From the NCBI RefSeq assembly GCF_001038625.1, contig NZ_CP011803.1, positions 1,240,001 to 1,304,000 of the forward strand: 64,000 nt of DNA, in the 5' to 3' direction. This stretch comes from Clostridium carboxidivorans P7 (GTDB lineage: Bacteria; Bacillota; Clostridia; Clostridiales; Clostridiaceae). Position 1 is the first letter of the stretch. Each line of letters starts with the position of its first letter. Shown here piece by piece: positions 1 to 9,496 of the stretch. The notes below the pieces were generated by a model, which saw nothing but the letters and a program-made list of their open reading frames with translations, was not told the DNA's origin and did not search any database. A program made the translations under genes and the position numbers.

Positions 1-640
1 CCGCCATAAAAATTACTCTATCTGAAACTTCCCTAGCAAATTGCATTTCATGAGTTACTACTATCATAGTCATGCCTTCTTTTGCAAGATCACGCATTAC
101 TTCAAGCACATCTCCCACAAGTTCGGGGTCTAATGCAGAGGTAGGCTCATCAAAAAGCAAAGCTCTAGGTTCCATTGCCAGTGCTCTAGCTATGGCAACA
201 CGCTGCTGTTGACCACCAGATAATGTAGTAGGCATTACATTTGCTTTTGATGACAAACCGACTTTTTCTAGAAGTTCCATTGCCTTTTTTTCAGCATCAT
301 CCTTTGATTTCTTTTTGGTTAAAATTGGTGCAAGTGTTATATTTTTTAGTACAGTTTTCATAGGAAACAAATTGAATCTTTGAAATACCATACCAACTTC
401 TTCTCGATATTTTCGTAAATCATTTTTTTGAGCACAAACATTTTTATCTTCATAATATATAGTTCCACCAGATTGGAGTTCTAATTGATTAATACAACGA
501 AGCAAAGTACTTTTGCCTGAACCAGAAGGTCCAATGATACATATAACTTCACCTTCATTAACATCAACATTAATATCCTTAAGCACTTCCAGATCACCAA
601 AGTTTTTAGACAAATTTTCAATTTTTATCAAACTTTTCAT
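1..640 (-). CDS. Polar amino acid ABC transporter ATP-binding protein, 3' end outside window
   Basis: This is the ATPase subunit of an amino acid importer of the GlnQ/HisP type, working on the cytoplasmic face of the membrane. About 213 residues are visible and the C-terminus lies beyond base 1. Walker A (GPSGSGKST) is at about residues 37-45, the signature [15 protein letters not shown] follows, then Walker B ([12 protein letters not shown]) and the switch histidine in VVTHEM. The ATG (638-640) overlaps the stop of the permease gene by four bases (ATGA), so the two are translationally coupled. It is the last visible gene of the operon binding protein - permease - ATPase. The family is certain; the amino acid transported cannot be read from the sequence. 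Confidence 0.93.
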   Translation of the reverse strand, partial: MKSLIKIENLSKNFGDLEVLKDINVDVNEGEVICIIGPSGSGKSTLLRCINQLELQSGGTIYYEDKNVCAQKNDLRKYREEVGMVFQRFNLFPMKTVLKNITLAPILTKKKSKDDAEKKAMELLEKVGLSSKANVMPTTLSGGQQQRVAIARALAMEPRALLFDEPTSALDPELVGDVLEVMRDLAKEGMTMIVVTHEMQFAREVSDRVIFMA

Positions 641-1284
641 GCTTTAACCCTTCTTTCAATTTGTTTTTGAATAATAATGAGAATTGAGATTATCACCAGA
701 TAGAATACTGCACCTGCACTATAAGCTTGTATGGTATCAAAGGTAACTGCAGCATAATTTTGAATTTGTTTTGTTATTTCATTTACTACTATTACAGAAA
801 GTATTGCCGTATCCTTAACTGTAATAATAAATTGGTTGAATAGAGCTGGTAACATTGATTTAAAAGCAGGTGGAATAACTACATGCCATAAAGTTTGAAA
901 AGGTGTTAGACCAAGAGATACTCCTGCTTCTTTTTGACCTAGGTCGATTCCTTCTAAAGAGCCACGCACTATTTCAGCAATAAATGCACCTGAATTTAAA
1001 GATATTACTATAATTCCTGCAGCATTGCTCTGAATATCATGTCCAGTAATTTTTGGTATAACAAAGTATACATATAATGCTTGAACTATTAATGGTGTTC
1101 CACGAATAATCCATAAATAAATATTGGCAATAACCTTTGTAATTTTATTTTTGCATTGAAGTGCAAAACCAGATAAACATCCTATTAAAAATCCAAAAAA
1201 GATTCCGAACATTGAAACTTCTAATGTTATTTTTAGTCCATCTAAAAGCATGGGCATAAGAACTTTTAAAAAACTTAAATCCAT
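637..1284 (-). CDS. Polar amino acid ABC transporter permease (HisM/GlnP type)
   Basis: Membrane permease of the amino acid importer, about 215 residues with several hydrophobic segments and the binding-protein-dependent transport fold. The EAA-type loop that docks to the ATPase is seen around '[18 protein letters not shown]'. A longer reading frame opens at 1335, but the ATG at 1282-1284 (protein begins MDLSFLKVL) has an AGGAAGGGAT ribosome binding site seven bases upstream while the 1335 start has none, so I use 1284. It lies between the binding lipoprotein gene and the ATPase gene, overlapping the latter by four bases. A hairpin sits in the 160-bp gap upstream. Family call is firm; substrate is unknown. 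Confidence 0.92.
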   Translation of the reverse strand: MDLSFLKVLMPMLLDGLKITLEVSMFGIFFGFLIGCLSGFALQCKNKITKVIANIYLWIIRGTPLIVQALYVYFVIPKITGHDIQSNAAGIIVISLNSGAFIAEIVRGSLEGIDLGQKEAGVSLGLTPFQTLWHVVIPPAFKSMLPALFNQFIITVKDTAILSVIVVNEITKQIQNYAAVTFDTIQAYSAGAVFYLVIISILIIIQKQIERRVKA

Positions 1285-1353
1285 AATATCATCCCTTCCT
1301 AGCACAAAACTTGCTACAATAGTAGTTATAATCATAGAAAAATAAATAGTGAA

Positions 1354-1427
1354 AGCTTCCTTTGGTTAATTCATATTCAATCAATGTGCTGCATTTATTG
1401 TAACAGTCTGAATAATCAAAGGAAGCT
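1354..1427 (-). terminator. Intercistronic hairpin between binding protein and permease genes
   Basis: Arms 1354-1367 and 1414-1427 pair over 14 bases with one mismatch (AGCTTCCTTTGGTT against AATCAAAGGAAGCT), with a loop of about 46 bases. Read on the minus strand the stem is followed by a T-rich stretch. It lies after the binding-protein gene and before the permease, where it could act as a leaky terminator or stabilise the 5' part of the message so that more binding protein than permease is made. Confidence 0.55.
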
Positions 1428-1443
1428 ACTTGCATAAAGTTTA

Positions 1444-2319
1444 TTATTTAGCAGCTTTACACCACTTATCTTCAAGTTTTGTTATTGTACCATCGTCATG
1501 TAATTTTTTAACTGCTGCATTTAAAATACTCATTAATTGAGGATTGCTTTTAGCAGCTTTAAATGAAACTGCAACTGCATATTGTGATTGATCCTGTGCA
1601 AACCATTTTCCAACCATTTGAAGTTTTGTATCCTTTTTAGTTGATATATAGTATGCAGTACCAGGAGCATCATGAATTACAGCATCTACCTTACCATCTT
1701 CAAGTGCTTGAAGAGCTGTTGTAATAGAATCATGTATTTGAAGATTATTTTGAGGTACATTAGCAGCAGCTAAATATAAATTACTGGCAGTTCCTTTTTC
1801 TACAGCAACCTTATATTTACCACTCTTAATACTGTCAATTCCAGTTATTTCTTTTGGACTAGTATTTTTATTAGTAACTACTGTTAATCCTGCATTATAA
1901 TAAGTATCAGTGAAATTCATTACTTTTTTTCTTTTGTCTGTTGCACAAAGAGCTGCTACAACAAAATCAAGTTTACCTTCAGCAACGGATGTAGTTAATG
2001 GACTATAATCCATAGCTTGTAACTTGTCACCTTCAATTTTAAAGCCTAAGATTTTTTGTAATTCCTTAAGAAAGTCCATATCAAATCCTATTAAAGTTTT
2101 TCCATCCTTATCATAATAGGAAAATGGAGCATAAGTACCAGAAGTTCCTATTTTAAAGGTATAATCTTTCAAAGCACCTTGAAGTTTATCGGCGCTAACA
2201 GTAGTTGTTGTAGGAGCTGCTTCCTTTTTTGAAGAGCTGTTACCGCATCCAACTAGTGATACAATAAGAGTTAAAATTGTTAATACTGAAAATATTTTTT
2301 TTGTTAATAATTTTTTCAT
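1444..2319 (-). CDS. Amino acid ABC transporter substrate-binding lipoprotein
   Basis: Extracellular family 3 solute-binding lipoprotein that delivers an amino acid to the permease. The first 25 residues form a lipoprotein signal ending in the lipobox LVGC (Cys25 as mature N-terminus), followed by a Ser/Lys/Thr linker and the two-lobed SBP_bac_3 domain ('GTYAPFSYYDKDGKTLIGFD', later 'VAEGKLDFVVAAL'). A TTG-started frame begins at 2334, but the ATG at 2317-2319 has a GGGGGGAT ribosome binding site and begins the typical signal MKKLLTKK. First gene of the importer operon; a LysR gene lies upstream in the same direction. Substrate specificity is not determinable by reading. Confidence 0.93.
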   Translation of the reverse strand: MKKLLTKKIFSVLTILTLIVSLVGCGNSSSKKEAAPTTTTVSADKLQGALKDYTFKIGTSGTYAPFSYYDKDGKTLIGFDMDFLKELQKILGFKIEGDKLQAMDYSPLTTSVAEGKLDFVVAALCATDKRKKVMNFTDTYYNAGLTVVTNKNTSPKEITGIDSIKSGKYKVAVEKGTASNLYLAAANVPQNNLQIHDSITTALQALEDGKVDAVIHDAPGTAYYISTKKDTKLQMVGKWFAQDQSQYAVAVSFKAAKSNPQLMSILNAAVKKLHDDGTITKLEDKWCKAAK

Positions 2320-2492
2320 GTGTAATCCCCCCAAAAATTTAGTAATCAGTGATTTGTTGTATTCAGAATAGCACCTGATTAACAGATTGTCAATAAATAA
2401 TATGTTTTTTTACGTTTTTGTTAATGAAATAATGCGTTTTTGCCATTATGTTAATTATCTTATTATTCTTTATTTTCAAGATGTTAAAATGT

Positions 2493-3356
2493 TTACAATA
2501 ATTCTTTTGTATATTCAATAAATTTTTTGGCAGCAGGTGAAAGATATTTTAAAGATTTTACTCCAATACCCAAACTCCGAAATGTATATGGCTTAAGTGG
2601 CAAGGCAGTAATTAATGCTGACCAATCTTTTACAATTAGATTTGGAAGTATGCTAATACCAAGATGATTTGCAACCATGGAAATAATGGTGTGGTCATCT
2701 GTAGATGAAAAGTGTATGCATGGTGTTACCTTTGCTTTTCTTAATGCTAGGTGTATATCATAATCAATTCCTAATCCATGAATTATAAAAGGCTGATTTT
2801 GAAAATCAGAAATTTCATAAACCCCTTTTTCAGGAATTGAAAAATCTTTTGGCAAAATTGCCATAAGTGGATCATCTTTTAGGGGTATCCAGTCAAATTC
2901 TTGAGAATTTCTCTCACTGCAAAAACCAAAATCTACGGTACTATTTTCAATCCAGGATTCTATTTCGTCAATACCGCCTTCTCTTATATTTATATTAATG
3001 CTTGGAAAATCTTTTTGAAATTCATATATGATTTTTGGAAGCCAGTTTATAGCAATACTTGAATATGTACCAATGGTGATAGAACCTGTAACTAAGCCAT
3101 TTATAGCATTTATGGTTTGCTCCAGATGAGAGTTATTTGCTAAAAGCTGTCTTATAAGAGGGAGAATTGTTTTGCCATTGTCTGTAAGAGATACTCCGCG
3201 TCTTGTCCTGACAAACAATGAAAACCCAAATTCGTTTTCTAATCCCTTTATTATGTGGCTAACTCCAGATTGAGTATATCCAAGTTTATTACCACTTATT
3301 GTGAAATTGCCACTATCAGCTACATCAGAAAAAAGTTCGTATTTTTTTAAATCCAT
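2493..3356 (-). CDS. LysR-family transcriptional regulator
   Basis: A 287-residue LysR-type regulator. Residues 1-60 form the winged helix-turn-helix ('GYTQSGVSHIIKGLENEFG'), and residues 90-285 are the periplasmic-binding-like effector domain. The start has a strong AAGGAGG ribosome binding site. It lies upstream of the amino acid importer operon on the same strand and is divergent from the class III aminotransferase gene at 3976, so it may control either or both in response to an amino acid or its breakdown product; that is inference from position. No close relative with known effector is recognised. Confidence 0.92.
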   Translation of the reverse strand: MDLKKYELFSDVADSGNFTISGNKLGYTQSGVSHIIKGLENEFGFSLFVRTRRGVSLTDNGKTILPLIRQLLANNSHLEQTINAINGLVTGSITIGTYSSIAINWLPKIIYEFQKDFPSININIREGGIDEIESWIENSTVDFGFCSERNSQEFDWIPLKDDPLMAILPKDFSIPEKGVYEISDFQNQPFIIHGLGIDYDIHLALRKAKVTPCIHFSSTDDHTIISMVANHLGISILPNLIVKDWSALITALPLKPYTFRSLGIGVKSLKYLSPAAKKFIEYTKELL

Positions 3357-3975
3357 TTTACATCTCCTCCTTAAGGCTAAGTATCGAATATCTAACTTAG
3401 AAATTTAATTTATGTGTGATATAGTGATAAAAATATATGATTAAATATAAATTAAGCTTGAAATTTGGAGGCCTACGGGAATACTGATTTTACACAATGA
3501 AAACGTATATATAATTTTTAGGTATGAAAAAATGTAATGTCTAACATACAAAAATGTAATTTTACTATTTTCAGAATATGTATTATTATAGTCAAAACGA
3601 ATGAATAATACAAATATTGAAAAAAAGTTCATAAAGGATAACTTTGTAAGAAAGGAGAAACAAATTTTAAAACCACTGCAGACTAGGGGGGAGGCAATTA
3701 TAGTAAATGCAGTTAAAGGAGAGTTTAACCTTACTTAATAAAACTGTTATGATATAAAAATTTAATTCAGAATATTCACATTTATGAATGAAATACTAAA
3801 ATTAATTATCAAAAGAATTGCTTAAGTGCCCATAATTATATTTTATATGAATTTTTTATGGCAAAAAGGCTTTAACAAATAGTATTAAAACATGTATAGA
3901 GTCTTTCATTAATGCAATTGAGAAAGCTTTTTAAATTTAAATTAAGAAAATTTATAGATAAAGGGGAGTATGAAT
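3357..3975. other. Divergent intergenic region between lysR and aminotransferase genes
   Basis: About 620 bases without a gene I can support. Short frames on both strands have no plausible ribosome binding site or recognisable product. A 12-base direct repeat (AAAAAATGTAAT-like) occurs at about 3528-3564 and could be part of a regulator site. The region must hold promoters for the two divergent genes. Confidence 0.5.
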
Positions 3976-5214
3976 ATGAAATTAAAAGATAAGAATTTAA
4001 CTGAAAAAGATGTAAAGGCATTAGTAAAAAAGTATATGATTGATACGTATGAACGTTATGATTTTGTTTGTGAACGTGCAAAGGGTATGTATCTTTACAA
4101 TGATAAAGGGGAGGAATATCTTGATTTTTATGGTGGTATTGCTGTAAATAGTGCAGGAAACTGTAATGAAAAAGTTGTTGCTGCTGTGAAAGAACAAGTC
4201 GAAGATGTAATTCACACATTCAATTATCCATACACGGTTCCTCAAGCACTTTTAGCAGAAAAAATTTGCAAAACTATTGGCATGGATAAAATATTTTATC
4301 AAAATTCAGGAACAGAAGCCAATGAAGCAATGATTAAAATGGCTAGAAAATATGGTGTAGAGAAATATGGTAAAAACAAATACCATATTATAACGGCAAA
4401 GAACAGCTTTCATGGAAGAACTTATGGTGCATTAACTGCTACAGGACAACCTGATAATGCTTGTCAAATTGGCCTTAAACCAATGCTCCCAGGATTCTCT
4501 TATGCTGATTTTAATGATTTGGAATCCTTTAAAGCATTAGTAACAGAAAATACTATTGCAATTATGATTGAACCAGTCCAAGGAGAAGGTGGAGTTATTC
4601 CAGCTACTCAAGAATTTATGGATGGTATTAAAGAACTTTGTGATGAGAAAGGTTTGCTGCTTTTATTAGATGAAGTTCAAACAGGATGGTGTAGAACAGG
4701 TAATGTTATGGCATATATGGGTTATGGTGTAAAACCAGACATAGTTTCTATGGCAAAAGCTATGGGTGGAGGAATGCCAATTTCAGCTATTTGTGCAACT
4801 AAAGAAGTGGCTAAGGCTTTTACTGTAGGATCTCATGGGACAACTTATGGTGGTAATCCAGTATGTTGTGCAGCTTCACTTGCTCAAATTAATGAATTAT
4901 TAGATAAACATTTGGCAGAGAATGCTAAAGAAATAGGTAACTATTTCATGGATAAATTAAAGACACTTCCGTATATTAAAGCTGTTCGCGGCAAAGGACT
5001 ACTTGTAGGTGTTGAATTTGATGAACCTGTAGGTAAAGATGTAAAACATGGATGTTTGGATAGAAAGATGCTGGTTACTTTGATTGGAGATTCTGTAATT
5101 CGTATGGTTCCACCACTTATTGCAACTAAAGATCACTGTGATAAAGCATATGAAATTTTAAAAGCATCCGCAGAAGAAGCATATAGAACACTTGAACTTA
5201 AAAATGTAGTTTAG
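3976..5214 (+). CDS. Class III PLP-dependent aminotransferase (acetylornithine/GABA aminotransferase-like)
   Basis: A 412-residue fold-type I aminotransferase that moves an amino group to an oxo-acid using pyridoxal phosphate. The class III signature runs 'LLLLDEVQTGWCRTG' to 'DIVSMAKAMGGGMPISA', with the Schiff-base lysine in SMAKAMGGG (about residue 261). An ATG also occurs at 3970, but the AAGGGGAG site at 3961-3968 is only one base from it and seven from the ATG at 3976, which I prefer. It is divergent from the LysR gene and near the amino acid importer, so an amino acid catabolic role is plausible. The family includes acetylornithine, ornithine and 4-aminobutyrate enzymes; I cannot choose between them. 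Confidence 0.88.
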   Translation: MKLKDKNLTEKDVKALVKKYMIDTYERYDFVCERAKGMYLYNDKGEEYLDFYGGIAVNSAGNCNEKVVAAVKEQVEDVIHTFNYPYTVPQALLAEKICKTIGMDKIFYQNSGTEANEAMIKMARKYGVEKYGKNKYHIITAKNSFHGRTYGALTATGQPDNACQIGLKPMLPGFSYADFNDLESFKALVTENTIAIMIEPVQGEGGVIPATQEFMDGIKELCDEKGLLLLLDEVQTGWCRTGNVMAYMGYGVKPDIVSMAKAMGGGMPISAICATKEVAKAFTVGSHGTTYGGNPVCCAASLAQINELLDKHLAENAKEIGNYFMDKLKTLPYIKAVRGKGLLVGVEFDEPVGKDVKHGCLDRKMLVTLIGDSVIRMVPPLIATKDHCDKAYEILKASAEEAYRTLELKNVV

Positions 5215-5247
5215 AAAAATTATCCAATGAATATGATAATTGTAAGG

Positions 5248-5283
5248 CTGCTGATAAATGTATTTTTATTAGCAGTTTTTTTA
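5248..5283 (+). terminator. Rho-independent terminator of the aminotransferase gene
   Basis: CTGCTGATAAA pairs with TTTATTAGCAG (one G-U pair) around a short loop and is followed by seven T residues. Confidence 0.85.
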
Positions 5284-5486
5284 TATAATATGTTGACAAT
5301 GATATGAGCTTGAAATTTACATAGTATATGATTATACATATTGATGAAGTTTAAAGCAGGATGAAATTGATTGCTTCGTTTAACATATTATAAAAAATGA
5401 TATAAATTATTAATAAATTAATAATATATAAGTGTATTATTTATTAATATTGCAATAATCCTAAAAATAGTATATAATATAATTGT

Positions 5487-5619
5487 CCTAAGTTAGTATA
5501 TAGATGGTTAACTTTAAAACTAAACTAATGATAAATTTTAAGGCTGAAGGATTATTAACTTGAAACTTGTAAATTACATAAGTTAAATTGAAGAGTTAAC
5601 AATCTATATAACTTAGAGG
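5487..5619. repeat. Imperfect long inverted repeat in a convergent intergenic region
   Basis: The segment 5487-5513 (TAAGTTAGTATATAGATGGT and onward) is nearly complementary to 5592-5619 (GTTAACAATCTATATAACTT), giving arms of about 25 bases separated by about 80 bases. It lies in the AT-rich gap 5284-5643, between the aminotransferase terminator and the 3' end of the chemoreceptor gene. No gene is visible. It may be a remnant of a small mobile element or a structured 3' end. Confidence 0.4.
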
Positions 5620-5643
5620 AAACAACTAAAAGATTTAAGTAGG

Positions 5644-7173
5644 TTATGAAATCAATTTATTCATTTCAGCAGCTATGTCCTTTAAGTTTTCCGCACTGCT
5701 TGTCAATTCTTCACTTACTGCTGCAGTTTCATTTATTGATTTATCAACTAAATTGAAATTTGATATGGTTTCTTTCATAGTTTCATAAATGTTATTGTTA
5801 AATGTAACAACATTTTTAGTTTCTCCTAGAAGGGTAGTAGTCAATTGACTTATTTCATTAATATCGCTTCCTGAGTCCTTTAACTCAGTAATCATAATCT
5901 TTATATTTTCAACAGCGTTATTTATAATAGTGTCGCCATTGTTTACTTTTTCTGAGTTATCAGTCATAAGATAGTCTACTTGAGCAACTCTTTCTTTAAC
6001 ATCTTTAGTGATTAAAGAGGCATCATTCAATGATGTTTTTGTATCTTCAGCAAGTTTTCTAATTTCATCTGCAACAACTGAAAATCCTTTTCCGAATTCA
6101 CCAGCTCTTGCAGCTTCAATTGATGCATTTAGTGCAAGAAGATTAGTTTGTTCAGATATTTGTTTTATTATAAGAAGTATTTCATCAATTTGTTTAGATT
6201 TTTTTTCAAGTATTTTTGTGGCATCAAGGGTATTATCTATGCTGTTTTTTATAGAATTTATGATATTTAGAGTTTCATTTAGATCTTTTTCATTTTTAGT
6301 AGATAAGTTGATTAAACTTATAGAATTAGTTTCCGTATTCTTAGCTTTTATAGATATAGATTTATTAGCATCTAAAAGTTGATTAAGTACTTTAGTATTT
6401 TCGGAAGAGTCCTTTAACATTTTATCTGTATCCTTAGTAATAGATTGAGTAGTGCTTGATATTTCTTCCATTGTTGCACTTTCTTCTGAAGCTATGGATG
6501 CTAAAGCTTCACTTGAATTTAATAAATCTTTGGCAAATTCAGAAGTTTTATTAAATAAATTGCTTATATTCTCATTATTTATTCTAAGTTCATTTTCATT
6601 CTGTTCAATAGATTTTAATAATTTAGATGCAAACCATGTAAAAGCAAAAAGCCCAAATGAAACTAGGAATATAGAAGTTATTCTAAGTATTAATTCTCTT
6701 AAAAAAAACTCATTAGGTAATGTATATGGATTTAAAGTAAATAGAATAATTTCACAGATAATACTCAATATAATGGAGGCTATATTAATTTTATTATCTA
6801 AGAATAGAGAAGTTAGAGTAATCATATAGAAAACAGTTACCCAAAGTTCTCTCGAAGGAATGGTAAAATTCATATAAAAATAGTTTATGTAACAAACAAT
6901 AACTGTAGTTATCTTCATGTTTTTAAACATTTTGCTATTTAAATTTCCATCTACCACTGTTTGCTTGTACATAATTTTAAAAAAAATCATTTCTAAAATT
7001 CCTATTAAAAATAAACCCAGTAAATAAGGCCATTTAACTTTTTCATATAATCCTAATAGCTTCATTACTGAAAACATAGAACCTGCTAGTAATGCGCTTA
7101 TGGAATATATAATTATTACAAATTTTAATGTTTGTACTTGATATTTAACTATACTGCTTGTATTAGTATTCAT
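5644..7173 (-). CDS. Methyl-accepting chemotaxis protein with six-helix membrane N-terminus
   Basis: Chemoreceptor of 509 residues. Six hydrophobic segments fill residues 17-190 (about 17-40, 49-69, 87-104, 109-126, 129-147, 161-187) with almost no extracellular loops, so the sensor is probably the membrane domain itself. There is no obvious HAMP; a coiled coil leads to the signalling hairpin, whose tip carries [19 protein letters not shown] and whose following helix has [11 protein letters not shown], the CheA/CheW contact region. Start chosen at an ATG with AAGGAG 12 bases upstream. Monocistronic. The polytopic N-terminus suggests sensing of membrane state or a lipophilic ligand, which is inference. 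Confidence 0.92.
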   Translation of the reverse strand: MNTNTSSIVKYQVQTLKFVIIIYSISALLAGSMFSVMKLLGLYEKVKWPYLLGLFLIGILEMIFFKIMYKQTVVDGNLNSKMFKNMKITTVIVCYINYFYMNFTIPSRELWVTVFYMITLTSLFLDNKINIASIILSIICEIILFTLNPYTLPNEFFLRELILRITSIFLVSFGLFAFTWFASKLLKSIEQNENELRINNENISNLFNKTSEFAKDLLNSSEALASIASEESATMEEISSTTQSITKDTDKMLKDSSENTKVLNQLLDANKSISIKAKNTETNSISLINLSTKNEKDLNETLNIINSIKNSIDNTLDATKILEKKSKQIDEILLIIKQISEQTNLLALNASIEAARAGEFGKGFSVVADEIRKLAEDTKTSLNDASLITKDVKERVAQVDYLMTDNSEKVNNGDTIINNAVENIKIMITELKDSGSDINEISQLTTTLLGETKNVVTFNNNIYETMKETISNFNLVDKSINETAAVSEELTSSAENLKDIAAEMNKLIS

Positions 7174-7304
7174 ATTATAAATCAGCTCCTTAATTTATTG
7201 TCATTGAAAACAAAGAAATTTTTGTAATAGATTATTGTAATATTTGAATTATAATATAAATTATACTATAATTTTCATTAAATTCAATAAGATGCTTATT
7301 TTTA

Positions 7305-7333
7305 TTGACAAACTAAGTGGAAAAACTTATACT
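7305..7333 (+). promoter_or_regulatory. Consensus sigma-A promoter for the M-box leader
   Basis: TTGACA (7305-7310), 17-base spacer, TATACT (7328-7333). Transcription would start near 7340, just ahead of the M-box RNA. Confidence 0.8.
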
Positions 7334-7365
7334 TACAAGGGTACAAAAGTTCAAATAAAATTAAA

Positions 7366-7524
7366 TATGGATTGTTAGGTGAGGCTCCTATATTAGATAC
7401 ATGCTACTGCCCAAAAATATCGAGAGATGCCAATGGGTCAACAGGTATTACCGAATTAAGGTTTTACTTAATGTAGCTGAGTTTAACTCAAAGCTATATA
7501 GTGCTAAAGCTCAACGAAGGATGG
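7366..7524 (+). ncRNA. M-box (ykoK-type) magnesium riboswitch aptamer
   Basis: The conserved M-box core is readable: GTTAGGTGAGGCTCCTATA, then CTACTGCCC, ATATCGAGAGATGCCAATGG, GTCAACAGG, a variable hairpin, and the 3' part with GTAGCTGAG and AGTGCTAAAGCTCAACGA. These blocks and their order match the Mg2+-responsive M-box leader of B. subtilis mgtE. It sits between a consensus promoter and a rho-independent terminator, so high Mg2+ should end transcription before the ABC transporter genes at 7760. Identification is by recalled consensus; a covariance model scan would settle it. Confidence 0.88.
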
Positions 7525-7565
7525 TTTATAAGAATATTTATTTATTCGTCTTTAGAGTTTTTTTT

Positions 7566-7600
7566 GGGAGCCTTTTTTAGGGCTCTTTTATTTTTATATA
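7566..7600 (+). terminator. Riboswitch-controlled terminator
   Basis: GAGCC (7568-7572) pairs with GGCTC (7581-7585), extended by G-U pairs, followed by a T-rich run. CTTTAG at 7550-7555 can pair back with CTAAAG at 7504-7509 in the aptamer 3' part, a possible antiterminator. Confidence 0.75.
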
Positions 7601-7697
7601 GGAATTTTCAGTTTCTCTACAAAAATTATGGCATGAAGTATTTAATTAAATTTCACATAGACTTGATTACATAATATGAAAGGTGGCGGTAATTATA

Positions 7698-7727
7698 ATG
7701 AGTACTGAGGATGGTGATAATTATTGA
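7698..7727 (+). other. Possible nine-codon acidic leader peptide
   Basis: An ATG preceded by AAAGGTGG opens a frame for the peptide MSTEDGDNY, ending 32 bases before the permease start. It lies downstream of the M-box terminator in the transporter leader. It may be chance; the clean ribosome binding site and acidic content make it worth noting. Confidence 0.3.
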
Positions 7728-7759
7728 TTAGCGAGTAAAAATTAGGGAGAGTGATTAGA

Positions 7760-9484
7760 ATGAAATTAGAAAAGACAGTTGTAAATAGAAAACTTGGAGT
7801 ACTTGATATAATTATATTTTTAGTTATTGTATCAATATTATATTTGGCAATTGCTCCAGGTATAAAAGGAAATGTAAATACTAGTGGGATACAAGTTTCA
7901 ACAGATATAAGGAATCTTCCAATATATGTTTTGAAATCAGTTGGCAGAATGACAGCAGCGTATATTTTATCATTGATATTTACACTTATATATGGATACA
8001 TAGCTGCACATAATGAAAAGGCAGAGAAGGTAATGATGCCAATATTAGATATTCTTCAATCTATACCCGTATTATCATTTTTGCCAGCAGTAGTTTTGGG
8101 ACTAATAGCGTTATTCCCTAGTCATAATATAGGTTTGGAATTATCTTCTATTATATTGATATTCACTGGACAAGCATGGAATATGACCTTTAGTTTTTAT
8201 CATTCTATAAAAATATTGCCTAAAGATTTAGAAGAAGCTTCAGGAGTATTTGGATTAAATAAATGGCAGAAATTTAAAAGGCTAGAAGTACCCTTTGCTG
8301 TTATCGGATTAGTTTGGAATAGTATGATGTCTTGGTCAGGTGGATGGTTCTTTCTTATGGCTTGCGAAATGTTTACATTAAAAGGTAAGGACTTTAGGCT
8401 TGAGGGGATAGGATCTTTTTTGCAAACTGCTGCAAGTCAAGGAGATAAGAAAGCATTAGCTTGTGGTATAGCTGCATTAATATTTGTTATTGTGCTCTTA
8501 GATCAATTAGTTTGGAAGCCAGTAACTGTTTGGGCAGATAAGTTTAAGATGGAGCTTACTGAATCTGGTGAAGCACCTCATTCATTTGTACTTACACTTT
8601 TGAGAAGATCGGTGATTGTTGACTTTTTAGTTAAAAAAATATATGAACCTATTGCAGAAAATTTAAATGAGGCTATAGATAGATTTGTTGTGAAACTTGC
8701 CAGTAAAGAAAAAACTAAAGAAAAAGGAATAGGAATAGGTTTTATAGTTAGATGGATAGTAAGAATATTAATTTATGGAGTGCTTTTATATTCAGGCTTT
8801 AATGCATTTAAATTATTAATGCAGCTTTCAAAAAATGAATGGGGAAGAATACTTCCATCTGTAGGTTACTCATTTTTAAGAGTCGCTGCAGCTCAAGTTA
8901 TAGCATTAATATGGACAGTACCTGTAGGAGTAGCTATAGGTATGAATAAAAAAGTAGCAAATGTTTTACAACCAATTATTCAGGTTGTAGCATCAATACC
9001 AGCAACTGCACTTTTTCCTGTGATTTTGATATATTTTATGAATAAGCTTGGTGGACTCAATATTGCATCAGTGATTTTAATGTTAATGGGAACTCAGTGG
9101 TACATATTATTTAATGTAATTGCAGGAGCAATGGCTATTCCTGAGGATTTAAAAGCTGCAGCTAAAACTTTTGGTATTAATGGATGGAAAAGGTGGAAAG
9201 TTCTTATACTTCCTTCTATATTTCCTTATCTTTTAACAGGAATGGTAACAGCTACAGGTGGATGTTGGAATGCAAGCATTGTATCTGAATATGTTAATTT
9301 TGGTGGAAGAACCGTGTCTACTGTAGGACTTGGAGCTCTTATATCAGAGGCTACAGAAAAAGGAAATTATCCTTTGTTACTTATAGCTACAATCATCATG
9401 TGTGTTGTAGTAGTTGGTGTCAATAAGACACTATGGAAGAGATTATACGTATTATCAGAAGAAAAATTTAAAATAGAATTATAA
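7760..9484 (+). CDS. ABC transporter permease with two fused membrane domains (NitT/TauT-like), under M-box control
   Basis: A 574-residue permease containing two binding-protein-dependent transport domains in one chain: about residues 60-255 and 325-565. Each has its own EAA loop ('LPKDLEEASGVFGLNKW' and 'IPEDLKAAAKTFGINGWKRW'), so one chain supplies both halves of the channel. A GTG frame begins at 7751, but the ATG at 7760 has AGGGAG ten bases upstream. The ATPase gene follows after 12 bases. By family it would be labelled nitrate/sulfonate/taurine transport, but there is no substrate-binding protein gene nearby and the leader is a magnesium riboswitch, so a role in Mg2+ or other cation supply is the better inference. 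Confidence 0.88.
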   Translation: MKLEKTVVNRKLGVLDIIIFLVIVSILYLAIAPGIKGNVNTSGIQVSTDIRNLPIYVLKSVGRMTAAYILSLIFTLIYGYIAAHNEKAEKVMMPILDILQSIPVLSFLPAVVLGLIALFPSHNIGLELSSIILIFTGQAWNMTFSFYHSIKILPKDLEEASGVFGLNKWQKFKRLEVPFAVIGLVWNSMMSWSGGWFFLMACEMFTLKGKDFRLEGIGSFLQTAASQGDKKALACGIAALIFVIVLLDQLVWKPVTVWADKFKMELTESGEAPHSFVLTLLRRSVIVDFLVKKIYEPIAENLNEAIDRFVVKLASKEKTKEKGIGIGFIVRWIVRILIYGVLLYSGFNAFKLLMQLSKNEWGRILPSVGYSFLRVAAAQVIALIWTVPVGVAIGMNKKVANVLQPIIQVVASIPATALFPVILIYFMNKLGGLNIASVILMLMGTQWYILFNVIAGAMAIPEDLKAAAKTFGINGWKRWKVLILPSIFPYLLTGMVTATGGCWNASIVSEYVNFGGRTVSTVGLGALISEATEKGNYPLLLIATIIMCVVVVGVNKTLWKRLYVLSEEKFKIEL

Positions 9485-9496
9485 AGGGGTGGGAAT

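Noticed and set aside
3441..3632. 63-codon frame on the minus strand between lysR and the aminotransferase gene
   Set aside because: No plausible ribosome binding site, A/T-driven composition and no recognisable product.
3602..3738. Apparent short plus-strand gene with several AGGAG-like words
   Set aside because: Careful reading shows an in-frame stop after about 22 codons; the rest is in another frame without a start.
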